Source: Chitinophagaceae bacterium (lineage in GTDB: Bacteria; Bacteroidota; Bacteroidia; Chitinophagales; Chitinophagaceae). From it: a stretch of DNA of 45,330 nucleotides. Under the pieces are notes generated by a model. It saw only the letters and a list, made by a program, of their open reading frames with translations. It had not been told where the DNA came from and did not search any database. Positions within the stretch are counted from its first letter, which is position 1; every line of letters starts with the position of its first letter. This document shows positions 1-9,035 of the stretch, in pieces. The DNA lies in contig JAJTFQ010000056.1 of assembly GCA_021299955.1 (NCBI GenBank), forward strand, positions 1-45,330. The letters are read 5' to 3'. Made by a program: the position numbers and the translations under genes.

Positions 1-2
1 CG

Positions 3-560
3 TCCTTCCCGGATGATGCGGGATGCGTGGTGGTGCTGGATCACATGGGCAGGGAACTCGATAGATTCAACTATGATGAAGACCTTCACTTTCCGCTGCT
101 TGGAGAAAGAGAGGGCGTCGCGTTGGAAATGGTACGGCCCGCATCTCCGACAGCCTCCCCGGGCAACTGGCATTCCGCTTCCTCCACCTCCGGATACGGA
201 ACACCCACTGCCCGGAACAGCCAGTACATGGTTGCTGACAGCCTGCCGGGCGAAGTGCGCCTGTCGAACGGAGTCATTTCGCCCGATCTTGATGGAATAA
301 ATGATATATTGACCGTCTCCTGGCGATTTCCCGCCACCGGCAATACAATGTCACTGCGTGTGCTGGACATACAGGGCAGAACGATCAGGACCCTCCTGCG
401 AAACGGGCTCTCAGGCACATCGGGAGAGATCAGCTGGAACGGGCTGCGTGATGGAGGACATCCGATGGCTGCCGGCCCCTGCGTGTTGTGGGCGGAGGTA
501 GCGGACAACCGTGGACGAACAAGGGTGTGGCGGCTCCCTTTCCTGGTCGCTTACCGGTAG
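3..560 (+). CDS. C-terminal part of a lamin-tail / gliding-type surface protein (partial)
   Basis: The frame is open from the window edge, so the start lies upstream. The first ~60 visible residues (VVVLDHMGRELD, then an acidic stretch and a W-H-S-A-S-S-T-S-G-Y-G-T-P segment) resemble the end of a lamin tail domain as found in large exported Bacteroidota proteins. They are followed by an ~85-residue module beginning VISPDLDGINDILTVSW that looks like the FlgD/gliding-motility C-terminal beta-sandwich (sequence -F-SPD-DG-ND-). Such proteins are usually exported and cell-surface or secreted. No T9SS C-terminal sorting domain is obvious after this module; the protein ends VAYR. It converges on the PfkB gene. 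Function beyond surface or adhesive structure is not inferable. Confidence 0.75.
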   Translation, partial: SFPDDAGCVVVLDHMGRELDRFNYDEDLHFPLLGEREGVALEMVRPASPTASPGNWHSASSTSGYGTPTARNSQYMVADSLPGEVRLSNGVISPDLDGINDILTVSWRFPATGNTMSLRVLDIQGRTIRTLLRNGLSGTSGEISWNGLRDGGHPMAAGPCVLWAEVADNRGRTRVWRLPFLVAYR

Positions 561-628
561 GATTCCGAACGAGGAGGTCCGCCGCAAATAAAAACAGAGC
601 CGATCAGTTAACAAAAAGATACGGCGGA

Positions 629-1552
629 TCAGGTAAGCTGGATCTCGAAATTGACCAGGTCGATGAACTGGCGGATCCTGGACTCAACATCGGACTTATC
701 GATCTCCTTCATGCGGGTGGTTCCGAATTTCTCCACACTGAACGAAGCCATGGCGGAACCGACGATCACCGCGGATTTCATATTTTCGAAAGAGATGTCG
801 CGGGTGCGGGCCAGGTAGCCGATGAAGCCGCCGGCGAAGGTGTCACCGGCTCCGGTGGGATCGAACACCTCTTCCAGCGGAAGGGCCGGTGCCACGAACA
901 CGAGATCTTCATGGAAGAGCAGGGCCCCGTGTTCACCCTTTTTGATGACCAGGTACTTTGGACCCATTTTCATGATCTCACGGGCGGCCCTGACCAGAGA
1001 GTACTGTGCGCTGAGCTGGCGGGCTTCGCTGTCGTTGATCAGCAGCACATCGACATCCTGCAACACGCGCTCCAGATCCGGCATGGCAGATTCCATCCAG
1101 AAATTCATCGTATCGAGTACCGTGAGCTTCGGTTTCCGGCGCATCTGCCGGATCACGCTATGCTGAACGGCCGGTGCCAGGTTACCCAGCATGAGGAATT
1201 CACTGTCCTGATAGCTGTCGGGTACGACGGGTTCGAAGTCGGCCAGCACGTTCAGCTGCGTCTCCAGCGTATCCCTCGAATTCATATCCATGTGATAACG
1301 ACCGGCCCAAAAGAAGGAGCGCTGATCTTTTTTGACCTGGACCCCTTCGAGATTCACTCCCCTTGCGGCCAGTGCATCCAGCTCCTCCTGAGGGAAGTCG
1401 CCACCAACGACCGAGATCTGGTTGACGGGCTGCACCAGCTGGGAGGCGCTCCATGCGATATAGGTCGCGGCTCCGCCCACGATGCGGTCACTTTTTCCGA
1501 AAGGGGTCTCTATCTGGTCAAAAGCCATGGAACCGACAACGATCAGGGACAT
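629..1552 (-). CDS. PfkB-family carbohydrate (ribokinase-like) kinase
   Basis: This is a 307-residue protein of the ribokinase/PfkB fold, the usual length for the family. It starts MSLIVVGSMAFDQIETP with the N-terminal beta strand, has the GGAATYIA substrate-binding glycine pair near residue 26, and carries the C-terminal PfkB signature DPTGAGDTFAGG (residues 231-242) with Asp237 as predicted catalytic base. It should phosphorylate a sugar or nucleoside hydroxyl with ATP in the cytoplasm; the substrate cannot be read from sequence. The frame stays open another 86 codons upstream, into the sixA gene on the other strand. MSLIVVG is preferred because it begins exactly at the conserved first strand. 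It is transcribed divergently from sixA. Confidence 0.88.
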   Translation of the reverse strand: MSLIVVGSMAFDQIETPFGKSDRIVGGAATYIAWSASQLVQPVNQISVVGGDFPQEELDALAARGVNLEGVQVKKDQRSFFWAGRYHMDMNSRDTLETQLNVLADFEPVVPDSYQDSEFLMLGNLAPAVQHSVIRQMRRKPKLTVLDTMNFWMESAMPDLERVLQDVDVLLINDSEARQLSAQYSLVRAAREIMKMGPKYLVIKKGEHGALLFHEDLVFVAPALPLEEVFDPTGAGDTFAGGFIGYLARTRDISFENMKSAVIVGSAMASFSVEKFGTTRMKEIDKSDVESRIRQFIDLVNFEIQLT

Positions 1553-1684
1553 ATTTGTGAATTTTTTCACGGCAAAGGTACGAAATTCCATACGGATACA
1601 CCCGGGATGAAGCCGTGCGCCCGGCATAACTTGGTCATTCGGATATGTAATATTTTCTTTGCACCGCATACCAATGACGATAAC

Positions 1685-2176
1685 ATGAAAACGCTCATCC
1701 TTGTAAGACATGCCAAAAGCGACTGGAAGGCCGCCTATGAAGACGACTTCGACCGGCCGCTGAATGAGCGTGGAAAGCGTGACGCGCTGAACATGGCGGA
1801 GCGGGTCCATGAAAAGGGGCTTCGGATCCAGCGGATCGTCACCAGTCCTGCCCGTCGGGCGCGAAAAACTGCCAGGGCATTTTCAGAACGGTACGAAAGG
1901 GAGGGAGTGCCCACGATCGAGGTCCCCGAACTTTATCTGGCAGACGCCATCGATATATCCAGGGTGGTGAATAGCCTGCCCGACACAGCCGACACCGTTG
2001 CCCTGTTCGGTCACAACCCGGGCATCACTGTCTATGCAAATGCTCAGGGAGTTGCAAGGGTCGATGAGATGCCCACCTGCAGTGTGCTTGCCCTTACGGC
2101 GGAAACAGAGTACTGGTCTGAATTCGACCAGGCCGGCAAAAAGTTCCTGTTCTTCGACCGCCCCAGGATCCAATAA
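1685..2176 (+). CDS. sixA: SixA-type histidine phosphatase family protein
   Basis: The product is 163 residues. It begins MKTLILVRHAKSDW with the phosphohistidine-forming RHA motif (Arg8-His9) and has the second catalytic histidine in LFGHNPG. Short histidine phosphatases of this size are grouped with SixA, which removes phosphate from phosphohistidine proteins; many Bacteroidota members are simply annotated as histidine phosphatase family. The ATG at 1685 is chosen because homology starts immediately there, although the frame is open far upstream. The gene ends before a strong bidirectional terminator shared with the convergent amidohydrolase genes. The exact substrate is unknown. Confidence 0.85.
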   Translation: MKTLILVRHAKSDWKAAYEDDFDRPLNERGKRDALNMAERVHEKGLRIQRIVTSPARRARKTARAFSERYEREGVPTIEVPELYLADAIDISRVVNSLPDTADTVALFGHNPGITVYANAQGVARVDEMPTCSVLALTAETEYWSEFDQAGKKFLFFDRPRIQ

Positions 2177-2232
2177 GCATCCTGGTGGGCGGAGGTTTTC
2201 GGTTATGCATTACCGTTATGATGCCATCGGAC

Positions 2233-2273
2233 AAAAAAGGCAGCGCACTTAAGATGGTGCGCTGCCTTTTTTT
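2233..2273. terminator. Bidirectional intrinsic terminator
   Basis: A perfect inverted repeat with 16-nt arms (AAAAAAGGCAGCGCAC / GTGCGCTGCCTTTTTT) and an 8-nt loop lies between the convergent sixA gene and the amidohydrolase operon. A-tract and T-tract flank the GC stem, so it can terminate transcription from both sides. Confidence 0.9.
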
Positions 2274-2292
2274 GAGAGGCTTTCGATGATCA

Positions 2293-3624
2293 CTAAAGGC
2301 CGTATTTCTGCATATAGCGCTGGTTGAGCTGCTTATGCTTATCTGTCAGATCGATCTGACGGCCCTGGATGAATGCGTGTGTGATGATGCTGGTCCGCAT
2401 GTCCAGGATATCCCCCACGCTGATGACGATGTTCGCATCCTTTCCGGTTTCGATGGAGCCGGTCCGGTCGCTGATGCCGAGAATGCGGGCAGCGTTGAGC
2501 GTGATGGCAGACAGGGCCTCCTCTTTCGTCAGTCCGTACGCGGCGGCGGTTCCGGCGTTGAACGGCAGGTTCTTGCCCCGGTGTTGGCTGTCGGAATCAT
2601 TGATGGCGAAGAGTACGCCGGCCTTTTGAAGTTGTGTGGCGATCTTATACGTCTGGTCGATATCATCATCGCTCAAGGTGGGCAATTCGTGCATCTGGTC
2701 GATGATGACGGGGATCTTGTGCAGCTTCAGCAGGTCGGCTACCTGCCAGCTTTCACTGCCGCCGACGATGACCACATCCAGGCCGAATTCCTTGGCAAAA
2801 TCAATGGCGACGAGGATTTCACGCACCACATCGCAGTGTATGTAGAACTTCTTCGAGCGATCGAACAGACCACGCATGGCCTCCAGTTTGAGGTTGGGTT
2901 CTGCAACACTGGACTTCGCGGCATAAGCCTTGGCTTCGCGTAACAGTGCCTTTACCTGGTCGATCTCTTCCAGTGCCCGCTTGACGGGATCTCCCTCGGG
3001 TTCGGCGCCCGGACCGCGACGACCAAAGCCCCCGAAACGGCTGGGACGGCTGAAGAGACTGGGCATGCGGAAATGCAGGCCGCCATCCATATGGTAGGCC
3101 GCATCCTCCCAATTCCATGCATCGAGCTGAACGACAGTGGAACTTCCGCTGATCGTACCGCCTTCCGGGATGATGTTCGCCAACAGGATGCCATTGGACC
3201 TCACGGTGTTGATGATCTTGGAATCGGTGTTATAGGCAACGATGGCACGGATCGAAGGATTGTAGTCCCCGATCTCCCGGATATCGGTCGTAGCGCGCAC
3301 GGTGGGGGTTTCCACCAGGCCCATGCCGGAAGACGACAGTATGAGACCGGGATACAAATGCTTGCCGGCGGCGTCTATGATGGTTACATTGGCACCGTCA
3401 GTAGCAATGCCCGTGCCCACACCCGTGATCTTTCCGTTTTCAACGGCCACGGTGGCACCGGGTATCACCTGGCCGTTGCCTACATGCACCGTCGCATTTT
3501 TGATGTAAACTTTTCCGGTCTGCGCCTTGGCCGGATATACATTGTCCTGCGCTTTCACACCGATGGATAATGCCATCAGGGCAACGACAAGAGAAAGCGC
3601 TTTATGGATATATTGCTGTTTCAT
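2293..3624 (-). CDS. Secreted amidohydrolase-fold protein lacking the HxH metal motif
   Basis: This is a 443-residue protein with a signal peptide (MKQQYIHKALSLVVALMALS, cleavage near VKAQ). The small beta-sandwich and barrel start of the amidohydrolase superfamily is clear (NATVHVGNGQVIPGATVAVENGKI), and so is the C-terminal ITLNAARILGI...GSIETGKDANIVI. Where active members read PGLIDxHxH, this protein reads YPGLILSSSGMGLVE, so both metal-binding histidines are absent. Later candidate ligands (YIHCD, NDSDSQH) remain. It is therefore either a pseudo-enzyme or an enzyme with altered metal use. It follows the larger amidohydrolase gene by 24 bp, and the two are probably co-transcribed and may form one periplasmic complex. 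Fold confidence is high, activity uncertain. Confidence 0.85.
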   Translation of the reverse strand: MKQQYIHKALSLVVALMALSIGVKAQDNVYPAKAQTGKVYIKNATVHVGNGQVIPGATVAVENGKITGVGTGIATDGANVTIIDAAGKHLYPGLILSSSGMGLVETPTVRATTDIREIGDYNPSIRAIVAYNTDSKIINTVRSNGILLANIIPEGGTISGSSTVVQLDAWNWEDAAYHMDGGLHFRMPSLFSRPSRFGGFGRRGPGAEPEGDPVKRALEEIDQVKALLREAKAYAAKSSVAEPNLKLEAMRGLFDRSKKFYIHCDVVREILVAIDFAKEFGLDVVIVGGSESWQVADLLKLHKIPVIIDQMHELPTLSDDDIDQTYKIATQLQKAGVLFAINDSDSQHRGKNLPFNAGTAAAYGLTKEEALSAITLNAARILGISDRTGSIETGKDANIVISVGDILDMRTSIITHAFIQGRQIDLTDKHKQLNQRYMQKYGL

Positions 3625-3648
3625 GAATTCGATTTTTTAGTGTTCAGA

Positions 3649-6600
3649 TCAGTCCAGGTCGATGGCCAGCAGTCCGTGGCTGTGGAAATGTTCTCCGCAG
3701 TTGTACAGCAACTGGTAGCTGGGGGTAGCCGGTACGACCGGTCCTCCGGCACGCTTTTCGCCGGACATTTTCTGGATGAGGCGGTTTCTTTCCATCGTGA
3801 TCTGACGCCTCATTTCGGCATCTTTCTGACGATCGAAATACACGACGCCATCGACGACGGTCTGTTCGGCCTTTGCATAGATGCTCAGCGGATGATCGCT
3901 CCATATCACCAGGTCGGCATCCTTGCCCGCCCTGATGCTACCGACCTTGTCATCCACATGGAGCATTTTGGCCGGATTGATGGTGACCATGTTCAGGGCA
4001 TCTACTTCGCTCATGCCTCCGTACTTGACACTCTTGGCCGCTTCCTGGTTAAGCCGGCGCGCCATTTCCGCATCATCGGAGTTGATGGCGACATTCAGCC
4101 CGACCTTGTGCATGATGGTGGCGTTGTAAGGAATGGCATGTTCTACCTCCATCTTGTATGCCCACCAGTCGGAGAAGGTGGAAGCAGCAGCGCCATGCGC
4201 CTTCATCTTGTCAGCTACCTTGTAGCCTTCGAGGATGTGCGTGAAGGTATTGAAGGTAAAGCCCATCCGGTCGCCCACTTTCATGGCGGCGTTGATCTCG
4301 CTCTGCACATAGGAATGGCAGGTGATGAATCGCTGACGATTCATGATCTCCACGAGCGCGTCGAGTTCCAGATCACGACGGACGGTACGGAAGGGATCGA
4401 CAACCGTGCCCTTTTTGGCGGTCTGGGCAGCAGCAGCGGCCTGCTTCAGGGAAGACTCATAGCGTTTGGCGCGCTGGAAGGCATCGGTCAATACCTGCTC
4501 CACACCCATCCGGCTATCCGGGAACCGGGGATTGCCCTGTGACGATGAGCTGCGCTTGACATTTTCTCCCAAGGCGAACTTTATGAAGCCCGGCGCACCG
4601 GCGAACTTGAGATCTTCATCATTGGCACCCCAGCGCAGCTTGATCAGCTGGGTCTGTCCGCCGATGGTGTTGGCGCTTCCGTGAAGGATATGGGATGTTG
4701 TGACCCCGCCACTGAGCTGGCGGTAGATATTGATGTCATCCGGATTCAGGTTATCAGCAATGCGGACTTCTGAGGTAACAGTTTGTCCACCTTCGTTGAT
4801 GGAGGAAGCGGCGATGTGCGAATGCTCATCGATCAAACCGGCCGTAACATGTTTGCCGGTACCATCGATCACCTTTGCGGTCGGGTCGCTCAAACCTTTA
4901 CCAACTTGCGCGATCTTCCCGTTTTTAACGAGCACATCAGCGTTCTCGAGTTTGCCCTGTGCATCGCTTGTCCACACGGTAGCGTTGCGGATCAGCATAT
5001 CCTGTGCGACGGGCTTATCGGTCCAGCCGTAGGGCAGGAAAGGATAGTTGACCTTGCCGAGTCGGCCGGCTGTCTTCTTCTTTACGGAATCCGATTTGGC
5101 GACCGCTGCAGTTTGAATGGCGGCCGTCCATGTCAGTTTGTTGCCGGCGGAATCCTCACCGTAACCATTCCAATCGGTGCCGTTGCTTACACCACTCAGT
5201 CGATACTGCCCACGAGCCTTTTTCTCCGGCGCGAAACTGAGGCGCACCATACGGCCATCGTGACTGAAACGGGCAGTCAGCGTATCCTTTCCGATCACAC
5301 TGGCAGCGTTACCGCTCTTCACATCGACCGTGTAGGTCATATTTCCCTTCGGGGAATTGATATTCAGGGCGTAGGAGCCTTTGATATCAAGCCATGCATC
5401 CTCCTTCACCCCATACTTTATCCCCTGCACCCAGTTTTGCAGGATCTGTGTGCCTTCCTGGAAAACCGGGCCGGTGGTAACGATGAAATTGGCATGCTTG
5501 CCCGGATCGATGCTTCCGACCTGGTCATATACCCCCAGGAGTTTGGCCGGAACGGAAGTGAGTGCATCAATGGCGGCGGCATCGGACAAACCATGTTCGA
5601 GGGCCTTGCGCAATCCGGTCATGAAAGAACGGCTGTCGCGCAGATCTGCCGTAGTAAAGGTAAAAGGTATGCCTGCCTGTTCGAAAGCTGCCGGGTTGGT
5701 AGGTGCGAGTTCCCAGTGTTTCATGTCCGCCAGTGACACAAATCTTGCATCATTGGGGTCATCAACATCCATGGTGGCGGGATAGCTGAGTGGCAGGATG
5801 AAGGCAGCCTTGCTAGCCCTCATATCGGAGATGCGCTGATATTCGTTACCGCCGGCCTTGATGATATACTGTACACCGAATTCGTCTCCGATGCGATCGG
5901 CTCGAATTGCGTTCCACTTGTCGCCCGCCTCAAAGATCTGGGGCAATCCCTGAAGGGCGTTCCAGGTTTGCAAGGTGATGTTCACACCTTCTGCGGATGG
6001 ATTGTTTCGATACCAGGCGGCGTCGATATATGTTTGACGCAACAGAGAGATCACGCCCATCATAGAGCCGGGATAACTCTGCTGGCTGCTGCCCTTGTTG
6101 AAAGAGTAATGGGCGGAGGCTTTTTCTTTCAGGATGACCAGATTTTCCTTCTGATCCGCGAGGGTCACGAGCACACCCGAGCCGCGGGCGATGCCGTCCT
6201 TATGATGGGTGAGCACCGTTCCGAAGCCTATTTCGCGAAGTGAGCGCGCGCGGGATTCATCAACATTGAACATCCTGGCAGCTTCAACATCTGTTCGAAT
6301 GGCCTGGTTCCAGCCAAAAGCGCCTTTCTGATTGGAGTTGAGTTGGGGTGGTGCGTTCCAGTTGAATCCCCCCATGCTCCGCTGGGTTCCGCTGATGCCG
6401 TAGTCGGCATACAGATCGATGAACGATGGGTAGATATATTTCCCCTTGCAGTCCATCACAACCGCATCCGCGGGAATCGTGATCTGGCTGCCGACCGCAG
6501 TGATGCGCCCTTTTCGCACCAGCAGGGTGGCATCCTGCAGCGGCGTCTTTCCATCGCGCATGACCGTGGCGTGTGTAAAAGCGTAGGTGATGTCGCGCTC

Positions 6601-6687
6601 GTCAGCGACACCATTCAGCGGGAACGTTGGCTGCGCGGCCGCCCGAACGGCGCACAGCAGTCCCCATAACAGCAGGATCTTTCTCAT
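3649..6687 (-). CDS. Secreted double-module amidohydrolase
   Basis: The protein has 1012 residues and two tandem amidohydrolase modules. The start at 6687 gives a clean signal peptide (MRKILLLWGLLCAVRAAAQ); a start 15 codons upstream would spoil it. Module 1 (about residues 30-430) is degenerate: the metal motif position reads YPSFIDLYADYGI instead of IDxHxH. A beta-rich linker (about 430-540) follows. Module 2 (about 560-950) keeps a complete site: His622 and His624 in LIDEHSH, His791 in TCHSYV, His817 in FTHILEG and Asp871 in AINSDDAE. The tail is His-rich (CGEHFHSHG). It is probably a periplasmic hydrolase of a C-N bond, peptidase- or imidazolonepropionase-like; the substrate is unknown. 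It is first of a two-gene operon with the HxH-lacking paralogue. Confidence 0.88.
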   Translation of the reverse strand: MRKILLLWGLLCAVRAAAQPTFPLNGVADERDITYAFTHATVMRDGKTPLQDATLLVRKGRITAVGSQITIPADAVVMDCKGKYIYPSFIDLYADYGISGTQRSMGGFNWNAPPQLNSNQKGAFGWNQAIRTDVEAARMFNVDESRARSLREIGFGTVLTHHKDGIARGSGVLVTLADQKENLVILKEKASAHYSFNKGSSQQSYPGSMMGVISLLRQTYIDAAWYRNNPSAEGVNITLQTWNALQGLPQIFEAGDKWNAIRADRIGDEFGVQYIIKAGGNEYQRISDMRASKAAFILPLSYPATMDVDDPNDARFVSLADMKHWELAPTNPAAFEQAGIPFTFTTADLRDSRSFMTGLRKALEHGLSDAAAIDALTSVPAKLLGVYDQVGSIDPGKHANFIVTTGPVFQEGTQILQNWVQGIKYGVKEDAWLDIKGSYALNINSPKGNMTYTVDVKSGNAASVIGKDTLTARFSHDGRMVRLSFAPEKKARGQYRLSGVSNGTDWNGYGEDSAGNKLTWTAAIQTAAVAKSDSVKKKTAGRLGKVNYPFLPYGWTDKPVAQDMLIRNATVWTSDAQGKLENADVLVKNGKIAQVGKGLSDPTAKVIDGTGKHVTAGLIDEHSHIAASSINEGGQTVTSEVRIADNLNPDDINIYRQLSGGVTTSHILHGSANTIGGQTQLIKLRWGANDEDLKFAGAPGFIKFALGENVKRSSSSQGNPRFPDSRMGVEQVLTDAFQRAKRYESSLKQAAAAAQTAKKGTVVDPFRTVRRDLELDALVEIMNRQRFITCHSYVQSEINAAMKVGDRMGFTFNTFTHILEGYKVADKMKAHGAAASTFSDWWAYKMEVEHAIPYNATIMHKVGLNVAINSDDAEMARRLNQEAAKSVKYGGMSEVDALNMVTINPAKMLHVDDKVGSIRAGKDADLVIWSDHPLSIYAKAEQTVVDGVVYFDRQKDAEMRRQITMERNRLIQKMSGEKRAGGPVVPATPSYQLLYNCGEHFHSHGLLAIDLD

Positions 6688-6790
6688 GACTGTGTTTAGA
6701 TTGATGAAAGTTTCAATATTAAGAAAAAACAAGCGCTTTTCCGGGCGATTGGTACGTACGGATATGCACTTACACTTTCGGTAGAACCAA

Positions 6791-7690
6791 TCAACCCGAA
6801 GTTTGTTTGGGCTTTCCCCTGTTCACAAGGTAGACACCCCCGAAGATCAACGCGGCGGAGATCCCCTGGGTGATGGTGAAGGGCTCACCATACCATCCGG
6901 TAGCGACCAGGGCCGCCATCACCGGTTGCAGGTAGATATAGGATCCGATGGCCCCCGCATCCAGGTGCTTGAGCGCATATATATTGAACATGTAGGCGAG
7001 AAAAGTGGCGCCGATGACCACGAATCCGACCGAGAACCAGGCCTGCGGCGTAAAGGAACTCCAATCCGCCGAGGAGAACTCCTGCCAACCTATGGGTGTG
7101 ATGATGCAGGTGCCGATGGTGAACACCCATCTCATGAAGCGTGCAGGTTCGTATTTGGCCATCAGCGGTTTCGCCAGGATGAAGTAAATGGAATAGGACA
7201 TGGCGTTCACCAGTACCATGATGTCGCCGGCCATGACATCATCGGCCGTGGATCCGTCGACCCGCTTCAAGATCAGCAAGGCCGCGCCGGTCACACCCAT
7301 CAGCAGGCCCGCACTGCGGCGGGTACCTACCCGTTCTCCCAGAAAGATCCACGCGATGATCGGGATCATGATCGGCGTAGCCAGCTGTATGAGGGATGCA
7401 TGGGTGGCATAGGTCATGGACAGCCCCCGGATGAAAAGGAGCTGGTTGATGGTCACGCCGGTAAGTGCACAGGCAACGATGGTCAGCCAGTCGCGTCGAT
7501 CAACGGGACGATCGCGGCGCTCCAGGGGTGCCATCAACCAGAAAAGCGTGGTCGTGACCAGAACGCGGGCGACGTTCAGGCCAAAGGGCTTGATCCAGAA
7601 GGGCGTCGCCTGTTTGGCGATGCTGAAGTTGATGGCAAATATGATGTTGGCCGTCAGAACGGAGCCATGCGCTAGCCATGTTTTTTTCAA
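6791..7690 (-). CDS. EamA/DMT-family transporter
   Basis: This 299-residue, very hydrophobic protein has about ten predicted transmembrane segments arranged as two EamA repeats, the drug/metabolite transporter fold. Typical features are the N-terminal ANIIFAINFSIAKQA and the repeat joint near the middle with polar loops containing LGERVGTRRSAGLLMGV. The family exports amino acids, metabolites or drugs; no substrate can be assigned. Its start lies only 4 bp after the stop of the glycosyltransferase gene, so the two are very likely one transcript. Confidence 0.87.
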   Translation of the reverse strand: MKKTWLAHGSVLTANIIFAINFSIAKQATPFWIKPFGLNVARVLVTTTLFWLMAPLERRDRPVDRRDWLTIVACALTGVTINQLLFIRGLSMTYATHASLIQLATPIMIPIIAWIFLGERVGTRRSAGLLMGVTGAALLILKRVDGSTADDVMAGDIMVLVNAMSYSIYFILAKPLMAKYEPARFMRWVFTIGTCIITPIGWQEFSSADWSSFTPQAWFSVGFVVIGATFLAYMFNIYALKHLDAGAIGSYIYLQPVMAALVATGWYGEPFTITQGISAALIFGGVYLVNRGKPKQTSG

Positions 7691-7694
7691 GTCT

Positions 7695-8795
7695 TCAAGA
7701 TTTTTTCGGATCCAGGATGGATGGGATCAGTTCATCCAGCACCCTGACATGTGTGTTGAAATCCGGTATGGATGATCGGAAAGTGAAGGTTCCAGCCTTT
7801 TCGATGGCCGCTTCCAGCGTGAATTCGTCCTGCTTGATATATGGAAAGTATCCTTCCTGTTCCAGGTGAACGGCCAGATATTCCTGCTCGGTTTGTCCGG
7901 GGGTGGGGATCAGGACGGCCGGAGTTCCCGTGCAGACGAGGTCCATGACCGAACTGTAGCCAGACCTGCAGATCACCAGTGCGGCTTCGGCCATCGCCAT
8001 GCCCAGCACCTTTGCCGGCAAATGGTTCATGATCCGATGCTCCTCCGAATGAGACGGCACGCCGGTACCATCCGGTAAACCCCTGATGAGGGTGACATTG
8101 CCCCGGTAATCGCTGAGTTCATTGAGGATACTCTTTTCCAGCATGCTGCGCTGCGGTTCAGGTCCGGACAAGAGGATCAGCAGACCCTGGCGCTCAATGT
8201 CACGCTCAGGTATCAGCCGGGAGAGCGGGCCTACATACCGGGTGCCCGGCGGCAGACGACCATGCGACAGTTCGCCTGCAAGGCCGGGATACGATTCCTC
8301 ATCCGGTATCCAGCAGGCATCAAAACGGCGAATGAGTGCAAGATTTATTTTTTTCAACAGGCGATCTGCCCAGTTTGAAATTTCGGTACGAATATTGATT
8401 TGATGAGTGATGAACACGGAGGGAATGTCCGGATGCCGGAATCCAAAGCGGTTGTCGCTGATGACAAGATCCCAGCGATGCATCCGCTGGGCTTTCAGTA
8501 ACCACCGGTGCTCTTTCCGGATGGCCGAGATCAGTCGGGGCAGCCTGCGGAACATATGCAGGAGAAAAAGGCTGCCTTTACGAGGGTAATCAATTCTGTA
8601 ACCGGGCATTACGAGGTATTCCAGATCCGGAAATTCGGTCTGGATGACCCGGATGCCGACGGGTGTCGCGGCAACGGTAACCTGGCAGCCTGATCCGACG
8701 AGGTAACGGATGATCGGGATGATCCTGGTCGCATGACCCAGGCCCCAGTCGAGTGGCGAAAGGATCACTTTACGCGGGACTGACCGTGGGTACAT
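7695..8795 (-). CDS. MurG/UDP-glycosyltransferase-like (GT-B) glycosyltransferase
   Basis: The product is 366 residues. The N-terminal domain opens KVILSPLDWGLGHATRIIPI, a glycine-rich loop typical of GT-B enzymes that approach a membrane or lipid acceptor (compare GxGGH in MurG). The C-terminal domain has the family-28-like donor site: VICRSGYSSVMDLVCTGTPAVLIPTPGQTEQEY, in which RSGYSS and the P-x-x-x-QxEQ block bind the UDP-sugar. No signal peptide or membrane span is seen, so it is probably a peripheral cytoplasmic enzyme acting in glycolipid or cell-envelope glycan synthesis. The acceptor is not inferable. It is the first gene of an operon with the EamA transporter. Confidence 0.82.
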   Translation of the reverse strand: MYPRSVPRKVILSPLDWGLGHATRIIPIIRYLVGSGCQVTVAATPVGIRVIQTEFPDLEYLVMPGYRIDYPRKGSLFLLHMFRRLPRLISAIRKEHRWLLKAQRMHRWDLVISDNRFGFRHPDIPSVFITHQINIRTEISNWADRLLKKINLALIRRFDACWIPDEESYPGLAGELSHGRLPPGTRYVGPLSRLIPERDIERQGLLILLSGPEPQRSMLEKSILNELSDYRGNVTLIRGLPDGTGVPSHSEEHRIMNHLPAKVLGMAMAEAALVICRSGYSSVMDLVCTGTPAVLIPTPGQTEQEYLAVHLEQEGYFPYIKQDEFTLEAAIEKAGTFTFRSSIPDFNTHVRVLDELIPSILDPKKS

Positions 8796-8818
8796 GAAAG
8801 TGTCGGTTCTGATATCCT

Positions 8819-8862
8819 AATTTTTGTAAAATTCCGTCTTTTATTCATTTTTTTTGGAAAGA
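8819..8862 (+). promoter_or_regulatory. Possible Bacteroidota-type promoter upstream of the small lipoprotein
   Basis: In the 90-bp AT-rich gap between the divergent glycosyltransferase and lipoprotein genes there is a TTTG followed, about 15 nt later, by TATTCATTTTTTTTGG. This loosely resembles the -33 TTTG / -7 TAnnTTTG promoter of Bacteroidota. Spacing is not ideal. Confidence 0.3.
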
Positions 8863-8885
8863 AACCCTTTAAATTCGAACTCTAC

Positions 8886-9017
8886 ATGCGCCAATCAAAA
8901 TTGAACCAAATATTGTTTGCTACGTTCTTTATTGTGTTGTTGACGGCCGTGTCGTGCGGCACTTCAAAAAATGGGAATTGTGGATGTCCGAATAAAAAGG
9001 GCATGGTCGGATACTGA
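8886..9017 (+). CDS. Tiny Cys-rich lipoprotein (43 aa)
   Basis: An ATG at 8886 opens a 43-codon gene. It encodes a positively charged start (MRQSKLNQ), a hydrophobic stretch (ILFATFFIVLLTAV) and a lipobox ending SCG with Cys24 as the lipidated residue. The mature peptide is only 20 residues and contains two more cysteines in NCGCP, then KKGMVGY. The SPII signal, a plausible upstream promoter and the following gene only 18 bp away all support a real gene despite its size. Tiny lipoproteins of this kind are common in Bacteroidota but, as far as I know, have no assigned role. Confidence 0.65.
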   Translation: MRQSKLNQILFATFFIVLLTAVSCGTSKNGNCGCPNKKGMVGY

Positions 9018-9035
9018 AAAGTTCAATAACATCTT

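Noticed and set aside
488-1684. Long open frame upstream of and in frame with sixA
   Set aside because: It is antisense to the PfkB gene, and its protein has no homology until MKTLILVRHAK at 1685.
3604-5736. Plus-strand open frames opposite the amidohydrolase genes
   Set aside because: Shadow frames produced by codon bias of the real minus-strand genes; no family features.
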